From assembly GCF_035974275.1 (NCBI RefSeq), contig NZ_CP142422.1:2666001-2730000 (forward strand): DNA of 64,000 nt, in the 5' to 3' direction. Position numbers and translations under genes: made by a program. This DNA comes from Chryseobacterium sp. MYb264 (GTDB taxonomy: Bacteria; Bacteroidota; Bacteroidia; Flavobacteriales; Weeksellaceae). The notes beneath the pieces were generated by a model that did not search any database, had not been told where the DNA came from, and was given only the letters and a program-made list of their open reading frames with translations. This document shows, piece after piece, positions 35,069-44,890 of the stretch (the stretch's first letter is position 1; each line of letters begins with the position of its first letter).

Positions 35069-36001
35069 ATGGTACAAAATATAAAATTTTTCTGGGAAGC
35101 TTTAAAAGAAACATTTTCTGAGTGGAATAGCTCTTCTGCATCTAAGGATTCAGCGAGTCTGGCTTATTATGCTATTTTCTCCATTCCGGGGCTGCTGATT
35201 ATCATCATTTGGATCGCTGGTTATTTTTTCGGAGAAGAAGCTATTCGTGGGCAAATCAGTTCGCAAATCAGTGAATTTATGGGGCCTGAAGCTTCCAAAA
35301 GTGTAGAAAGCATGATCGCCGGCGCTTTAATCGATAAGAAAAATTTTATTATGAAAGCAGTGGGAGTAGGTTCTCTGGTTTTTGGTTCCACGACTCTCTT
35401 TTTTCAGCTTCAGCAGTCACTTAACAGTCTCTGGGATGTGCAGTCTGCTCCCAAGAAGGCATTGATAAAATTTCTTTTAGACCGTGCCAACTCATTAGGA
35501 ATGATCTTAATATTGGGGTTTTTACTGATGATTACGATGGTTTTATCCTCACTCATTAGCGTTTTCAATACCCTCATCACTAAATATTTTGGGTTTGAAA
35601 CCTATATGTTGGTTGAACTGGTTAATTTTGGGGTAGGATTTGGATTTATCATGCTCCTTTTTGCCCTGATGTTTAAAGTGCTTCCCGATGTACAGATCAG
35701 CTGGAAACCTGTTTGGAGAGGAGCCCTTCTAACGGCAGTACTGTTTACGTTAGGAAAGTTTTTATTAAGCCTTTACTTCAGTAAAGCAAATCCTACTTCT
35801 GCATTCGGAACTGCCGGGACGGTAATTCTGATCATGATGTGGATCAATTATTCCTGTATGCTTGTATTTTTCGGTGCAGAATTCACAAAGGTTTATGCCT
35901 ATAAAAGAGGATTTAAGATTACCCCTTCAAAACATGCCAAATGGAGTAATGCAAAGCTTTATGAAGACAGCCATTCTCATAAAACAGAGGTAGAATCGTA
36001 A
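35069..36001 (+). CDS. YihY/BrkB family inner-membrane protein
   Basis: 310 residues with about six membrane segments. The N-terminal amphipathic part has the family sequence KDSASLAYYAIFSIPGLLII. The conserved GSTTLFFQLQQSLNSLWDV and a final TAGTVILIMMWINYSCMLVF helix followed by FFGAEFTKVY are also typical. The family is often named ribonuclease BN by old misannotation; it is a membrane protein with no proven enzymatic role and has been proposed to take part in anterograde phospholipid transport. That fits the company of tamB and tamL in this operon. The start is one base after the tamL stop. Confidence 0.9.
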   Translation: MVQNIKFFWEALKETFSEWNSSSASKDSASLAYYAIFSIPGLLIIIIWIAGYFFGEEAIRGQISSQISEFMGPEASKSVESMIAGALIDKKNFIMKAVGVGSLVFGSTTLFFQLQQSLNSLWDVQSAPKKALIKFLLDRANSLGMILILGFLLMITMVLSSLISVFNTLITKYFGFETYMLVELVNFGVGFGFIMLLFALMFKVLPDVQISWKPVWRGALLTAVLFTLGKFLLSLYFSKANPTSAFGTAGTVILIMMWINYSCMLVFFGAEFTKVYAYKRGFKITPSKHAKWSNAKLYEDSHSHKTEVES

Positions 36002-36185
36002 ATAACATACGGTCGAAACAAGAACCGCATATTTGAAGTTTCAGCCAATATATATTTTTTTTAACACAGAATTTAGTAAAAATACCTTTTACCTGGGTTT
36101 GATTAATAAAATATGCTACCAGATCGATAGGGACGGGATTGAGCCCACCTAAAAAAGATGAGACTACCAGAGGCTTTATCCGAAA

Positions 36186-36341
36186 TTTATACCATTTTAT
36201 CTTTGAAATTCCCATTACATTATTCAACTCCTGCGGGATTATAACATCATTAAACACTTGTTCATCTGGTTTCAACCGACGCTACTGATATTTAACCCTT
36301 TTGGGATTTTTAAGGTAAATTCAAAAAGAAAACAGTATCAG
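36186..36341 (+). repeat. Dispersed intergenic repeat, copy 2 (about 156 bp)
   Basis: Matches 21988-22144 in the same orientation, from TTTATACCATTTTATCTTTG through CGACGCTACTGATATTTAAC to TAAGGTAAATTCAAAAAGAA. The two inner palindromes are more degraded than in copy 1. Confidence 0.85.
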
Positions 36342-36381
36342 GTTTTTACTTTTTACTTTAACATACATTTCAGTAATAAAC

Positions 36382-36408
36382 AAATCCTGCCCGAATCGGA
36401 CAGGATTT
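36382..36408 (-). terminator. Terminator-like hairpin after the DUF4822-like gene
   Basis: AAATCCTGCCCGA pairs with TCGGACAGGATTT with one mismatch. The T-run on the minus strand is weak (TTTGTTTATT). Confidence 0.6.
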
Positions 36409-36435
36409 CCCCTTATTATAAAAAAATAACCAATT

Positions 36436-37293
36436 CTATGGTTCTTTATGATCTACCGGTGTATGAATAATATCATAGTACGTGGATGGATCTCCTGCAT
36501 TAGGAGTAATTCTGTAAGTAAAATCACCGTTATTCATCACGAGGATATCTACCACTCTAGTCCAAAGTTCATTTCCGTTTCCATCCAATGCAGTAATGGT
36601 ACGTGTTTTACCGTCTGCAGAAATTGACCATCTTCCGCTGGATCTCAATACATCATCCAGTCCGAAAATAGAATACGTTCCGTTGGCTCTGAAATAAGAG
36701 TATCCCACAAGCCCTGCTACATTCGGGTTATCAAGCGCTACTGCATTACCGTCTTTATCTTTAGCTCCCGTTGTTTCCCAAGGTGTTGAAGCGAGGATCA
36801 GCTGACCGTTTGCCGGTTCAGCATGAGAGGTCTTTGTATGGATAATATCAAAATATACGGACGGATCCTGAGCATCTGTATGAATTCTGTAGGTGAATAC
36901 GTTTTTGTTCAGCTCAAGAATTTCAACGTCACGAGAAAAAAATGCAGTTCCGTCAGGTCTTAATGAAGTGATAGATCTGGTTTTTCCTAATGGATCAACA
37001 GACCAGGTTCCTAATGATCTGATGACATCATTAAGACCGTAAATCACAAAATTACCATCTGCTTTAAAATAAGCAAATCCTACAAATCCGTTAACGCGGG
37101 CATCGTTAAGATCTACATCTTTGCCCTGATTGTCTTTGGCACCGGTCGTTTCCCAAGGTGTTGATGACAGAACCTGAGAGGGCGTCAGTTGTTCTTCAGC
37201 AATTGGGTTGTTGTCATCATTGGAACAAGATACAAGTGGTGTTGCCAAGGCAAAAGCAGCCACCAGGTAACAAACTTTTTTTAGTGTAATCAT
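36436..37293 (-). CDS. Lipoprotein with two tandem DUF4822-like domains
   Basis: 285 residues with a lipoprotein signal (ALATPLVSCSNDDNN, lipidated Cys23). Two tandem copies of a domain of about 120 residues follow. Each starts with STPWETTGAKD, continues with a VGFAYFKADG- or VGYSYFRANG-type strand, then GTWSVDPLGKTRSIT- or GRWSISADGKTRTIT-type strands, and ends with YFDIIHT or YYDIIHT. The repeats clearly arose by internal duplication. DUF4822 has no known function; the strand pattern suggests a small beta barrel on the periplasmic or surface side of the outer membrane. It is a single-gene unit. Confidence 0.85.
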   Translation of the reverse strand: MITLKKVCYLVAAFALATPLVSCSNDDNNPIAEEQLTPSQVLSSTPWETTGAKDNQGKDVDLNDARVNGFVGFAYFKADGNFVIYGLNDVIRSLGTWSVDPLGKTRSITSLRPDGTAFFSRDVEILELNKNVFTYRIHTDAQDPSVYFDIIHTKTSHAEPANGQLILASTPWETTGAKDKDGNAVALDNPNVAGLVGYSYFRANGTYSIFGLDDVLRSSGRWSISADGKTRTITALDGNGNELWTRVVDILVMNNGDFTYRITPNAGDPSTYYDIIHTPVDHKEP

Positions 37294-37451
37294 AATTTAA
37301 ATTTTTTATCAGTACAAACATATCCCATTCTGATCATAAATCATTGTAGATCCTATTCCTTTTTTTGTAAAAAATATAACTTTTTGAAAGATACTGTCAC
37401 TACAACTCTAAGTATTTCCATCAATTTTTCACGATTTCATATCATAAAAAA

Positions 37452-37476
37452 AACCTTTCAGAAGTTCTGAAAGGTT
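37452..37476 (-). terminator. Terminator of argS
   Basis: AACCTTTCAGAA pairs with TTCTGAAAGGTT. On the minus strand eight T residues follow. Confidence 0.85.
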
Positions 37477-37536
37477 CTCTATGCATACGTTTTCCCTTGC
37501 AATTTTAAACTGAGATTTAATCTCATATCAGGTTTA

Positions 37537-39297
37537 CTACATTCTGTTGACAGTCTGTATTCCCAATAGACTTAAGGCCTTTTTAATGGTCTTCGCAGTT
37601 AATTCCGATAGATTTAAACGGAATTGTGTGATATTTTTATCTTCCTGATTCAGAATTGGACTGCTCTGATAGAACGAGTTGTAAGATTTCACCAAATCAT
37701 AAACATAATTGGCTACCAAAGCCGGGCTCAAAGCTTCTGCCGCTCTTGCAACAACAACTTTAAAGTTGGCCAACTGCATAATCAATTCTTTCTCAGACTG
37801 ACTTAATTCAATAGCCGCAACTTCTGTAAATTCAAATTGAGCTTTCGTTAATAAAGACTGAATACGTGCATAAGTATATTGAATGAAAGGTCCTGTATTT
37901 CCGTTAAAATCAATACTTTCTTCAGGATTGAACAGCATTTTTTTCTTTGGATCAACCTTTAACATGAAATATTTTAAGGCACCCATTCCTACACTTTCGT
38001 AGTTATCATTCTTTTCTTCTTCGGTAAAGTTTTCTAATTTACCAAGCTCTTCAGATTTAGATTTAGCAATATCATGCATTTCCTGCATCAATTCGTCTGC
38101 ATCTACTACCGTTCCTTCACGAGATTTCATTTTTCCGTTCGGAAGTTCTACCATTCCGTATGATAAGTGATACAACTGATCTGCCCAAGAATAGCCTAAC
38201 TTCGCCAATACTTTAAATAAAACCTGGAAATGATAATCTTGCTCGTTTCCAACGGTATAAATTAACTTTTGGATGTTATTTTGTTTAAAACGTTCTACAG
38301 CCGTACCCAAATCCTGAGTCATATATACCGAAGTACCGTCTGAACGTAATAATAATTTCTGATCCAGACCTTCATTTGTCAGGTCGCACCAAACAGAGCC
38401 GTCTTCTTTCTGATACAAAACACCTTTATCTAAACCTTCCTGAATAAGATCTTTTCCTAAAATATACGTATTGCTTTCGTACTGAACCTGATCGAAATCT
38501 ACTCCTAATCTTTTATATGTTTCGTTGAAACCTTTATAAACCCAAGTGTTCATTTCGTTCCAAAGATTTCTTACTTTTTCGTCTCCATTTTCCCAGTCTA
38601 AAAGCATTTGCTGAGCTTCCTTCATTAAAGGAGCTTCTTTTTTAGCCTGATCTTCAGAGATACCCTGCTCAACCAATTCAGCAATTTGCGTTTTATATTC
38701 CTGATCGAATTTCACATAGTAATTTCCAACAAACTTATCTCCTTTTGTTTGAGTAGCTTCCGGAGTTTCACCTTTCCCGAATTTTTCCCAAGCCAACATC
38801 GATTTACAGATATGAATACCTCTATCATTAATGATTTGAGATTTAATAACATCATATCCTGCCTCTTTCAAAATCTGAGAAACAGAAAAACCTAATAGGT
38901 TATTTCTAACATGCCCTAAGTGAAGGGGTTTGTTGGTATTTGGAGAAGAATATTCTACCATAACTGTAGAATTTTTCTTTTCTATATTTTCAAAATCATT
39001 ATTTACAGACTTAAATTGATCTACAAAAAACTGATTTTTAACTTTAACATTAAGAAAACCTTTCACTACATTAAAGCTGTCAAATAATTCGGTTTGCTCC
39101 GTTAAAGCTTCTCCCAATTCTACTCCAATACTTTCAGGATTTTTCTTCAGTTGCTTCACCAAAGGAAAAGTAACGATGGTAAAATCTCCCTCGAATTCTG
39201 TTTTATTTTCTTGAATTTCCAAAGCAATGTCCTTCAATTGAAAGACATTTAAGATTACTTCAGAAAGTTTTTCTTCTATTATATTTTTAATATTCAT
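37537..39297 (-). CDS. argS: Arginine--tRNA ligase
   Basis: 586 residues of a class I aminoacyl-tRNA synthetase that charges tRNA-Arg in the cytosol. The ATP-site HIGH-type motif is in SSPNTNKPLHLGHVRNN (about 112-128). The second signature is the ArgRS form MKSREGTVV. The C-terminal anticodon-binding (DALR) domain begins near GPFIQYTYARIQSLL and ends with the usual LSLLGIQTVNRM. Length is normal. It is separated from the upstream peptide gene by a terminator, so it is probably transcribed alone. Confidence 0.97.
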   Translation of the reverse strand: MNIKNIIEEKLSEVILNVFQLKDIALEIQENKTEFEGDFTIVTFPLVKQLKKNPESIGVELGEALTEQTELFDSFNVVKGFLNVKVKNQFFVDQFKSVNNDFENIEKKNSTVMVEYSSPNTNKPLHLGHVRNNLLGFSVSQILKEAGYDVIKSQIINDRGIHICKSMLAWEKFGKGETPEATQTKGDKFVGNYYVKFDQEYKTQIAELVEQGISEDQAKKEAPLMKEAQQMLLDWENGDEKVRNLWNEMNTWVYKGFNETYKRLGVDFDQVQYESNTYILGKDLIQEGLDKGVLYQKEDGSVWCDLTNEGLDQKLLLRSDGTSVYMTQDLGTAVERFKQNNIQKLIYTVGNEQDYHFQVLFKVLAKLGYSWADQLYHLSYGMVELPNGKMKSREGTVVDADELMQEMHDIAKSKSEELGKLENFTEEEKNDNYESVGMGALKYFMLKVDPKKKMLFNPEESIDFNGNTGPFIQYTYARIQSLLTKAQFEFTEVAAIELSQSEKELIMQLANFKVVVARAAEALSPALVANYVYDLVKSYNSFYQSSPILNQEDKNITQFRLNLSELTAKTIKKALSLLGIQTVNRM

Positions 39298-39332
39298 CTT
39301 CTATAATTACGCGTGTACAAATTTAATAAAAA

Positions 39333-39360
39333 AAAGACTTCATTTCTGAAGTCTTTTTCT
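39333..39360 (-). terminator. Terminator of the double-glycine peptide gene
   Basis: AAAGACTTC pairs with GAAGTCTTT across 6 bases. On the minus strand it is followed by eight T residues. It separates the peptide gene from argS. Confidence 0.8.
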
Positions 39361-39361
39361 A

Positions 39362-39493
39362 CTAAGGAAGGCAATTAAAATCCCACGCTGAACAATATCT
39401 CTTGATAGGATCCCAATCAATACAGCAAGGTGGAGCAGCACCTCCCTGAACTTTTTTAAGCTCTACAGCGCTTAGTTTTTTTAGATTTTTCAT
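39362..39493 (-). CDS. Bacteriocin-like peptide with double-glycine leader
   Basis: ATG at 39493 to TAG at 39362 encodes 43 residues. The leader MKNLKKLSAVELKKVQGG has the form of class II bacteriocin and quorum-peptide leaders: basic start, an LSxxELKxVxGG pattern, and cleavage after Gly-Gly at residues 17-18. The mature part, AAPPCCIDWDPIKRYCSAWD then FNCLP, would have 25 residues with four Cys. Chryseobacterium genomes carry many such small genes, named bacteriocin-like. It probably leaves the cell through a C39-peptidase ABC transporter, but none is encoded in this window. It is flanked by terminators, so it is a single-gene transcript. Confidence 0.8.
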   Translation of the reverse strand: MKNLKKLSAVELKKVQGGAAPPCCIDWDPIKRYCSAWDFNCLP

Positions 39494-39560
39494 ATTAAAA
39501 TATTTTAGTAACCTAATTTAGCAAAAAATATATATTCAATACTAAATATTTTCAAAATAA

Positions 39561-39582
39561 AAAACCGCCCGAAGGCGGTTTT
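39561..39582 (-). terminator. Terminator of the susC-susD operon
   Basis: AAAACCGCC-CGAA-GGCGGTTTT, a perfect 9-bp stem with a tetraloop. On the minus strand it ends in a T-run. Confidence 0.9.
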
Positions 39583-39621
39583 CATGTGAATGTTAAAATA
39601 TTAAAATTTGTTCTATCATTT

Positions 39622-41046
39622 TTAGAACTTATCCCAGAATAATCTTGTCTGTTGCTCATCACCACCAATAGCTGATGAAGCCTGAGCCTGGTTAGCCCCA
39701 TTTAAATTAACCTCTCGAACTGGATAAGTAAATCTTTTAGGAACCGGAGTTTGTGTTGACACAGGCAGTTTAAGAGCTGGTGCATCATACATTCTCCATA
39801 CATTCCATGCATCTATTCCTCTATTATACATGGCAATCCAGAATTGTTTTCCTATTTTCTCTTTCCAGGTACCCGCCGCAGTACTGTATACAACATCAGG
39901 TCTGGCTAAGTATGTTGCAATATCTGCAGACGCTAATCCCCAATATTCCATATTTGCCGTAATGGCCTGTGTATAATATGCAGACGCTGTCAAAGGAACG
40001 TTATAACCTCTTTCCTTTGCTTCAGCCAATAAAAATGAAATTTCAGAATAATCTAACAAATCTCCTTTTAAAGTAGGCGTGAAAAATACTACACCGATAT
40101 GGGTATATGCCGAATAATTATTAAAATCGCCATACACTCCACCTACATACGGAGTTTTATTATTATCCAAAAATACTGTTCTTCTTGGATCATCTAATCC
40201 ATTTAAATAATCAACAAAAGTATCAGAAGGTACAAAATCCTGTCTTCCACTAAGAACTAAATCTGAATATAAAGGATTGGCATTTGCAGTACTATTTTCA
40301 TAACTTAATACAAAATTATCCACATTAGAAGAAATCAATCCTTTATTAACCGCATCTTCTGCTTCAGTCTTTGACAGAGCTGGATCTACGTCTGCCAGTC
40401 TCATAGCTAATCGAAATTTAATTGAAGCCGCTAATTTTTTCCATTTTGAAATATTGTTTCCGTATACAAAATCGGTTTCAAAACCTTTATTGGCAGTATC
40501 AAAATTATTATAAGCTACTGTAATTTTTTGTAACAGATCCTTATAAATAGTAAAAGCATCATCGTATGCTGGAGTCGTATTCGCAGTTCCTTGAAGTGCC
40601 TGAGAATAAGGAATATTTCCAAAGGTATCTACCAATTGTTGCCATGCTAATACTTCAATAACCGAAATCATTGCTTCCTGATTACTTTTTTGGCCAGCAA
40701 CTAAAGAAGGATCTGCATTAACATATTCCTTTGCTTTTTTTAAATCATAAAGAACATTGGTGTAAAGATTATTCCAGTAAGTATCCGGAATACTTCTACT
40801 TCTGATATTATAATTCGTTTCAGTTACATACTGACATTCAGTCCAATGTTGAGCTACTAATCTGAAAATATTGTTATTTACACTTGTAGACCCCATTTGA
40901 TCAAATAAACTTTTAACACCTCCGGTAAAAAGGAAGCTACCTGGTACCTCCGAAGGGGTTTTAGGGTCTATGTTTAAGTTTGCATAATCATCATTTGAAC
41001 AAGAAGCCAAAGAAAGAGCTGCAAATACTACTAATATCTTTTTCAT
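39622..41046 (-). CDS. SusD/RagB-family outer-membrane lipoprotein
   Basis: 474 residues with a lipoprotein signal (MKKILVVFAALSLASCSND, Cys16). The SusD-like_2 pattern follows: NLNIDPKTPSEVPGSFLFTG near the N-terminus, the helical TPR-like repeats, and the C-terminal region with EISFLLAEAKERGY and GKQFWIAMYNRGIDAWNVWR. It is the surface substrate-binding partner of the SusC channel encoded immediately upstream (13 bp gap). The ligand is unknown: no glycosidase, peptidase or regulator is adjacent, and SusD-like_2 proteins are often linked to peptides or other non-starch substrates. Confidence 0.94.
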   Translation of the reverse strand: MKKILVVFAALSLASCSNDDYANLNIDPKTPSEVPGSFLFTGGVKSLFDQMGSTSVNNNIFRLVAQHWTECQYVTETNYNIRSRSIPDTYWNNLYTNVLYDLKKAKEYVNADPSLVAGQKSNQEAMISVIEVLAWQQLVDTFGNIPYSQALQGTANTTPAYDDAFTIYKDLLQKITVAYNNFDTANKGFETDFVYGNNISKWKKLAASIKFRLAMRLADVDPALSKTEAEDAVNKGLISSNVDNFVLSYENSTANANPLYSDLVLSGRQDFVPSDTFVDYLNGLDDPRRTVFLDNNKTPYVGGVYGDFNNYSAYTHIGVVFFTPTLKGDLLDYSEISFLLAEAKERGYNVPLTASAYYTQAITANMEYWGLASADIATYLARPDVVYSTAAGTWKEKIGKQFWIAMYNRGIDAWNVWRMYDAPALKLPVSTQTPVPKRFTYPVREVNLNGANQAQASSAIGGDEQQTRLFWDKF

Positions 41047-41059
41047 TTTTAATTAAATT

Positions 41060-44000
41060 TTAAAATTCTACTTTAATACTTGCACCAATTTCTCTAAAAG
41101 CTGGGTGAGCACCGCTTTGGAACCCAATTGTATTACCTGCTGATAATCCTGCTTCAGGATCTGTATATGGTGTATTTTTATGAATAATCCATAGGTTTCT
41201 TCCAATTAAAGATAAAGTCATGCTATCAATGAATGAATTACCGAATGTTTCTTTTGGAAGTCTGTACGAAATAGTAACATTTCGTAATTTAACAAAGGAT
41301 CCGTCATAAACATGCATTTTTTCAGGTGCCTCAGTACCACCACTACCTCCAGCATATCCATAAGGATTCGTAGAATCAGAAAAATCTGAGCGAATATCAT
41401 TTGGAGTTCCATCAGCCTTAACACCTGGAAGTATAATACCTCCGCCGTTTGCTAATGAATTTCTAATAGGATTACCTAGATCATTTAAACCTGCGGTTTC
41501 TTCATACAAACCAGTTGACAGTCCGTAGGCCATATCTCTAGAGTACACATCCCCACCATGTTTTACATCAATAAGAAAACTTAAGCTAAGGTTTTTATAC
41601 GTAATGGTATTTAATAGACCTCCACGCCATTTAGCTACTGCATCACCAATAACTGCGTTAGATTGTTCACCTTGTAAATATTTACCATCACTACCTACAA
41701 CTCTTTGCCCATTTAAATACACAAAATCGTAACCTCTAATTGTTCCGGTAGATTCTCCTAATTGTGCACCTGTAGTAACATTCCACATGGATCCAGATTG
41801 TAAATATTGAATATCTCCATTGATTTTTGTAACCGTATTCTTGTTTTTAGACCAGTTTGCTGTCATTTCCCATTTAAAATCCTGAGATTTAACCGGAACT
41901 ACTGTTAATCTAGCTTCAATACCTTTGTTTTCAATATCACCTGAATTCATCCAAGCTCGGGTAAACCCAGACCCAGAAGATACATCTGCAGCAGTAATTA
42001 AATCTCTTGTTTTTGATTTATAAACAGATACATCAAAACTCAATCTATTCTTAAGAAAGCTCATTTCTAAACCAGCTTCAATTTCTCTCATTCTTTCCGG
42101 CTTCAAATTGTTATTCGCCGTCGTTTGGGGATTTGAAGCACTATAAGAACCATTGAAAGCTGCATTTAATGTGTATGTATTTAATAATTGATAAGGATCT
42201 GTATCATTTCCTACTTCCGCATAGTTTAACCTTAGTTTACCAAAATTAATAACCTTTTTACTCTTTAATAATTCTGAAAATACAAAACTTCCTGAAGCTG
42301 AATAATACCAATATCTGTTATTACTCGTTGGTAAAGCAGATGAACGGTCTGTTCTGATAGACCCATCCACAAATAACATATTTTTATATCCTAAACTCCC
42401 TTGCGCATAGAAACCATCGACTTTTTTATTGATATCAAAATCAGTTATATTAGCTTCTGTAAGAGGTTGGGCAGTATTAGTAATCGAATATAATCCAGGA
42501 ATTTTCAAACCACCATTAGTAACCGCACTATTTCCATATCTGCTGTTTGTTCTTAAATTCCAGCCTAAACTACCTGTTAAATTAAAATCAGAACCAAAAT
42601 CCTTATTGACATTTAACATTAAATCATAATTATTTTCAGTCACTTTATGATTTAAAAAATAATACTCGCCTTTTCCTCCGTGTGCTAATCTCCCCTGCTC
42701 ACTTGAAGATCCCATAGCAACCCTTTCTTCTCTTAACTCATCAAAGGTATCAAATGTATATCTAGCCATTGCACTTAGCCAGCTGGTAAGCTTGTAATTT
42801 AAACCAAAGTTTCCAAAATAGCGATTTCTCGTATCAGTCTGATAATTTTGATACCTGTTAAAATAATAATTATCAGAATAACCTATAGCTTGCGTTTGAT
42901 AATCCTTTATATTCCAAGTCATATTTTGACCTGTAAGATTATAAGCCTCTCTCTGCTTATCCATGTCAACAGACATATTCCACCATTGTCTGAAGGATTG
43001 CATCGGATTTCTTGAATCGTAGCCTGTTAAAACTCTACCTTTTCCTCTTGTGTTAACATATGAGATATTACCAAACGCACTTAATTTCTCTGTAAAATTA
43101 TAATCAGCTGAAAAGTCGAGCGTATTTTTCGTTATATTGCTGTTATCAAGAGCTCCTTCTTGTAAAAAGTTAGTATAACCAAATCTGTATTTTCCTTTTT
43201 CATTTCCTGCTGAAAACGCTACTGAATTCTGGTAGGTAGTAGCTGTTCCCCAAATTGAATTTGGATCTTTACCTGCTACAAATGCTGTTGGTTTTAAGTA
43301 GCCTGGCAATTGAGGATACTGGGAATCCCAGTTATAAACCATTAAGTTTGGGTCAAATGGTGACCCAAAAGATGCGTCATCATAGGTGTAAATAATATTA
43401 TCCGGAATACCATCACCATTAATGTCATTATTTCCCGGATAGAAGGATGTTCCTGAATATCCACCCCCATATTGTTTCTGATACTTAGGGAGAGTAGATT
43501 TATCAACGAAACCTAATGTTGTAGAACTGTTGAATTCAACACCAATCTTTCTACTTTTTTTACCCTTTTTCGTGGTAATCATGATAACACCATTCATACC
43601 TCTTGAACCGTATAATGCAGATGCAGCCGCCCCCTTAAGTACGTTTACACTCTCAATATCATTTGGATTGACATCAGCCATACCGTTCGAGTAGTCATAT
43701 GCTCCGACTCCTGAGCCAATATTAGCCTGGTTAAAAGTATCATTATTTATTGGGGTACCATCCACAACCACTAGAGCCTGGTTACTTCCAACAAAAGATT
43801 TTGTACCTCTTATAACCATATTTGCTGAGCCCCCCATCGTTCCGGATTGAGTAATATTCAACCCCGCTACCTGTCCCGCCAAAGCGTCTGTTACATTGGC
43901 AACCGGAACATTTGAAAGCTGATCTCCTTTTACTTCTGTTGTAGAATATCCAAGAGACTTCTTCTCTCTTTTAATTCCAAGGGCAGTGACTACCACGCCT

Positions 44001-44107
44001 TCAATTTCCTGAGTTCTTACTGTGTCACTCTTCTTTTGCTGAGCATTAGCAACAGCTAAAGATGAAGATAACACCAGCGCAAGAACACCAGCAGTTAGTT
44101 TCTTCAT
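41060..44107 (-). CDS. SusC/RagA-family TonB-dependent outer-membrane channel
   Basis: 1015 residues from the ATG at 44107 (MKKLTAGVLALVLSSSLAVA signal peptide); an in-frame TTG at 44113 is unlikely. The plug domain begins soon after the signal (EIEGVVVTALGIKREKKSLG), with the SusC signatures VRGTKSFVGSNQALVVVDG and SALYGSRGMNGVIMITTKKG. The carboxypeptidase-like regulatory domain typical of longer SusC proteins is absent. The rest is the 22-strand barrel, ending SIKVEF. With the SusD-like lipoprotein it forms an energy-dependent importer driven by TonB. It is divergent from rnhB. Confidence 0.95.
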   Translation of the reverse strand: MKKLTAGVLALVLSSSLAVANAQQKKSDTVRTQEIEGVVVTALGIKREKKSLGYSTTEVKGDQLSNVPVANVTDALAGQVAGLNITQSGTMGGSANMVIRGTKSFVGSNQALVVVDGTPINNDTFNQANIGSGVGAYDYSNGMADVNPNDIESVNVLKGAAASALYGSRGMNGVIMITTKKGKKSRKIGVEFNSSTTLGFVDKSTLPKYQKQYGGGYSGTSFYPGNNDINGDGIPDNIIYTYDDASFGSPFDPNLMVYNWDSQYPQLPGYLKPTAFVAGKDPNSIWGTATTYQNSVAFSAGNEKGKYRFGYTNFLQEGALDNSNITKNTLDFSADYNFTEKLSAFGNISYVNTRGKGRVLTGYDSRNPMQSFRQWWNMSVDMDKQREAYNLTGQNMTWNIKDYQTQAIGYSDNYYFNRYQNYQTDTRNRYFGNFGLNYKLTSWLSAMARYTFDTFDELREERVAMGSSSEQGRLAHGGKGEYYFLNHKVTENNYDLMLNVNKDFGSDFNLTGSLGWNLRTNSRYGNSAVTNGGLKIPGLYSITNTAQPLTEANITDFDINKKVDGFYAQGSLGYKNMLFVDGSIRTDRSSALPTSNNRYWYYSASGSFVFSELLKSKKVINFGKLRLNYAEVGNDTDPYQLLNTYTLNAAFNGSYSASNPQTTANNNLKPERMREIEAGLEMSFLKNRLSFDVSVYKSKTRDLITAADVSSGSGFTRAWMNSGDIENKGIEARLTVVPVKSQDFKWEMTANWSKNKNTVTKINGDIQYLQSGSMWNVTTGAQLGESTGTIRGYDFVYLNGQRVVGSDGKYLQGEQSNAVIGDAVAKWRGGLLNTITYKNLSLSFLIDVKHGGDVYSRDMAYGLSTGLYEETAGLNDLGNPIRNSLANGGGIILPGVKADGTPNDIRSDFSDSTNPYGYAGGSGGTEAPEKMHVYDGSFVKLRNVTISYRLPKETFGNSFIDSMTLSLIGRNLWIIHKNTPYTDPEAGLSAGNTIGFQSGAHPAFREIGASIKVEF

Positions 44108-44210
44108 AATCAAATTATTTTTGTACCGTACAAATTTGTAAAACTTTCTTAAGAAAACAAAATGAAAACTTAAAAAAATATTATTTTAATCATAACATTT
44201 AAATTATTCG

Positions 44211-44218
44211 TACTTTTG
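44211..44218 (+). promoter_or_regulatory. Putative -7 box (TACTTTTG) of rnhB
   Basis: An exact TAnnTTTG match 23 bp before the ATG at 44242. Confidence 0.5.
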
Positions 44219-44241
44219 ACCAATTAAAAACGTTAATTTTT

Positions 44242-44826
44242 ATGGAATTAATAAAAAACTACACCAATCTTTACATCGAAGCCGGGTGCGATGAAGTGGG
44301 CAGAGGATGCTTAAGCGGACCGGTAGTTGCCGCAGCGGTAATTTTGGATGATGATTTTAAGCAAAATTTGGTTAATGATTCCAAAAAGTTAAATTTTAAA
44401 ACGAGAATGAGTCTCGATGAATATATAAAGGATAATGTAAAAAATTATGCGATTGCGGAGCTATCCCCAGCATTCATTGACGAACATAATATCCTAAATG
44501 CCAGCATACATGCCATGCATCAGGCACTCGACAAATTAACAACAAGACCCGAGTTTATTTTAGTTGACGGTAATAAATTTCATCCTTATAATTTCATTCC
44601 TCATCAATGTATCATTAAGGGGGATTCAAAAATTTTATCTATTGCTGCGGCATCTATTTTAGCAAAAAATTATAGAGATAAACTGATGATTGAGCTACAT
44701 GAAGAGTTCCCCGATTATGGTTGGGATACCAACTTCGGATATGCCACAAAAAAGCACCAGGAAGCCCTTATAAAGCATGGTCCGACGAAATACCACCGTC
44801 AGTCTTTCAGATTGAAATATGATTAA
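44242..44826 (+). CDS. rnhB: Ribonuclease HII
   Basis: 194 residues. The active-site DEXGRG motif is GCDEVGRG (15-22, Asp17 and Glu18). A further conserved acidic residue is in FILVDGNKF, and the SIAAASILAKNYRD segment is typical of type 2 RNases H. It cleaves the RNA strand of RNA-DNA hybrids and starts removal of single ribonucleotides from DNA. Length is normal. It is a single-gene unit, convergent with yidC through a shared bidirectional terminator. Confidence 0.97.
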   Translation: MELIKNYTNLYIEAGCDEVGRGCLSGPVVAAAVILDDDFKQNLVNDSKKLNFKTRMSLDEYIKDNVKNYAIAELSPAFIDEHNILNASIHAMHQALDKLTTRPEFILVDGNKFHPYNFIPHQCIIKGDSKILSIAAASILAKNYRDKLMIELHEEFPDYGWDTNFGYATKKHQEALIKHGPTKYHRQSFRLKYD

Positions 44827-44890
44827 ATAGCGCAAACAACAGATTACGACTTTCATAATGAGCAAATGCAAATTTAAATTCTATCTAAAT

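Larger units (their letters stand above)
36002..36435. other. Intergenic region with dispersed repeat copy 2
   Basis: 434 bp between convergent genes. It holds the second copy of the 157-bp repeat and the terminator of the DUF4822-like gene. No gene was seen. Confidence 0.6.
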
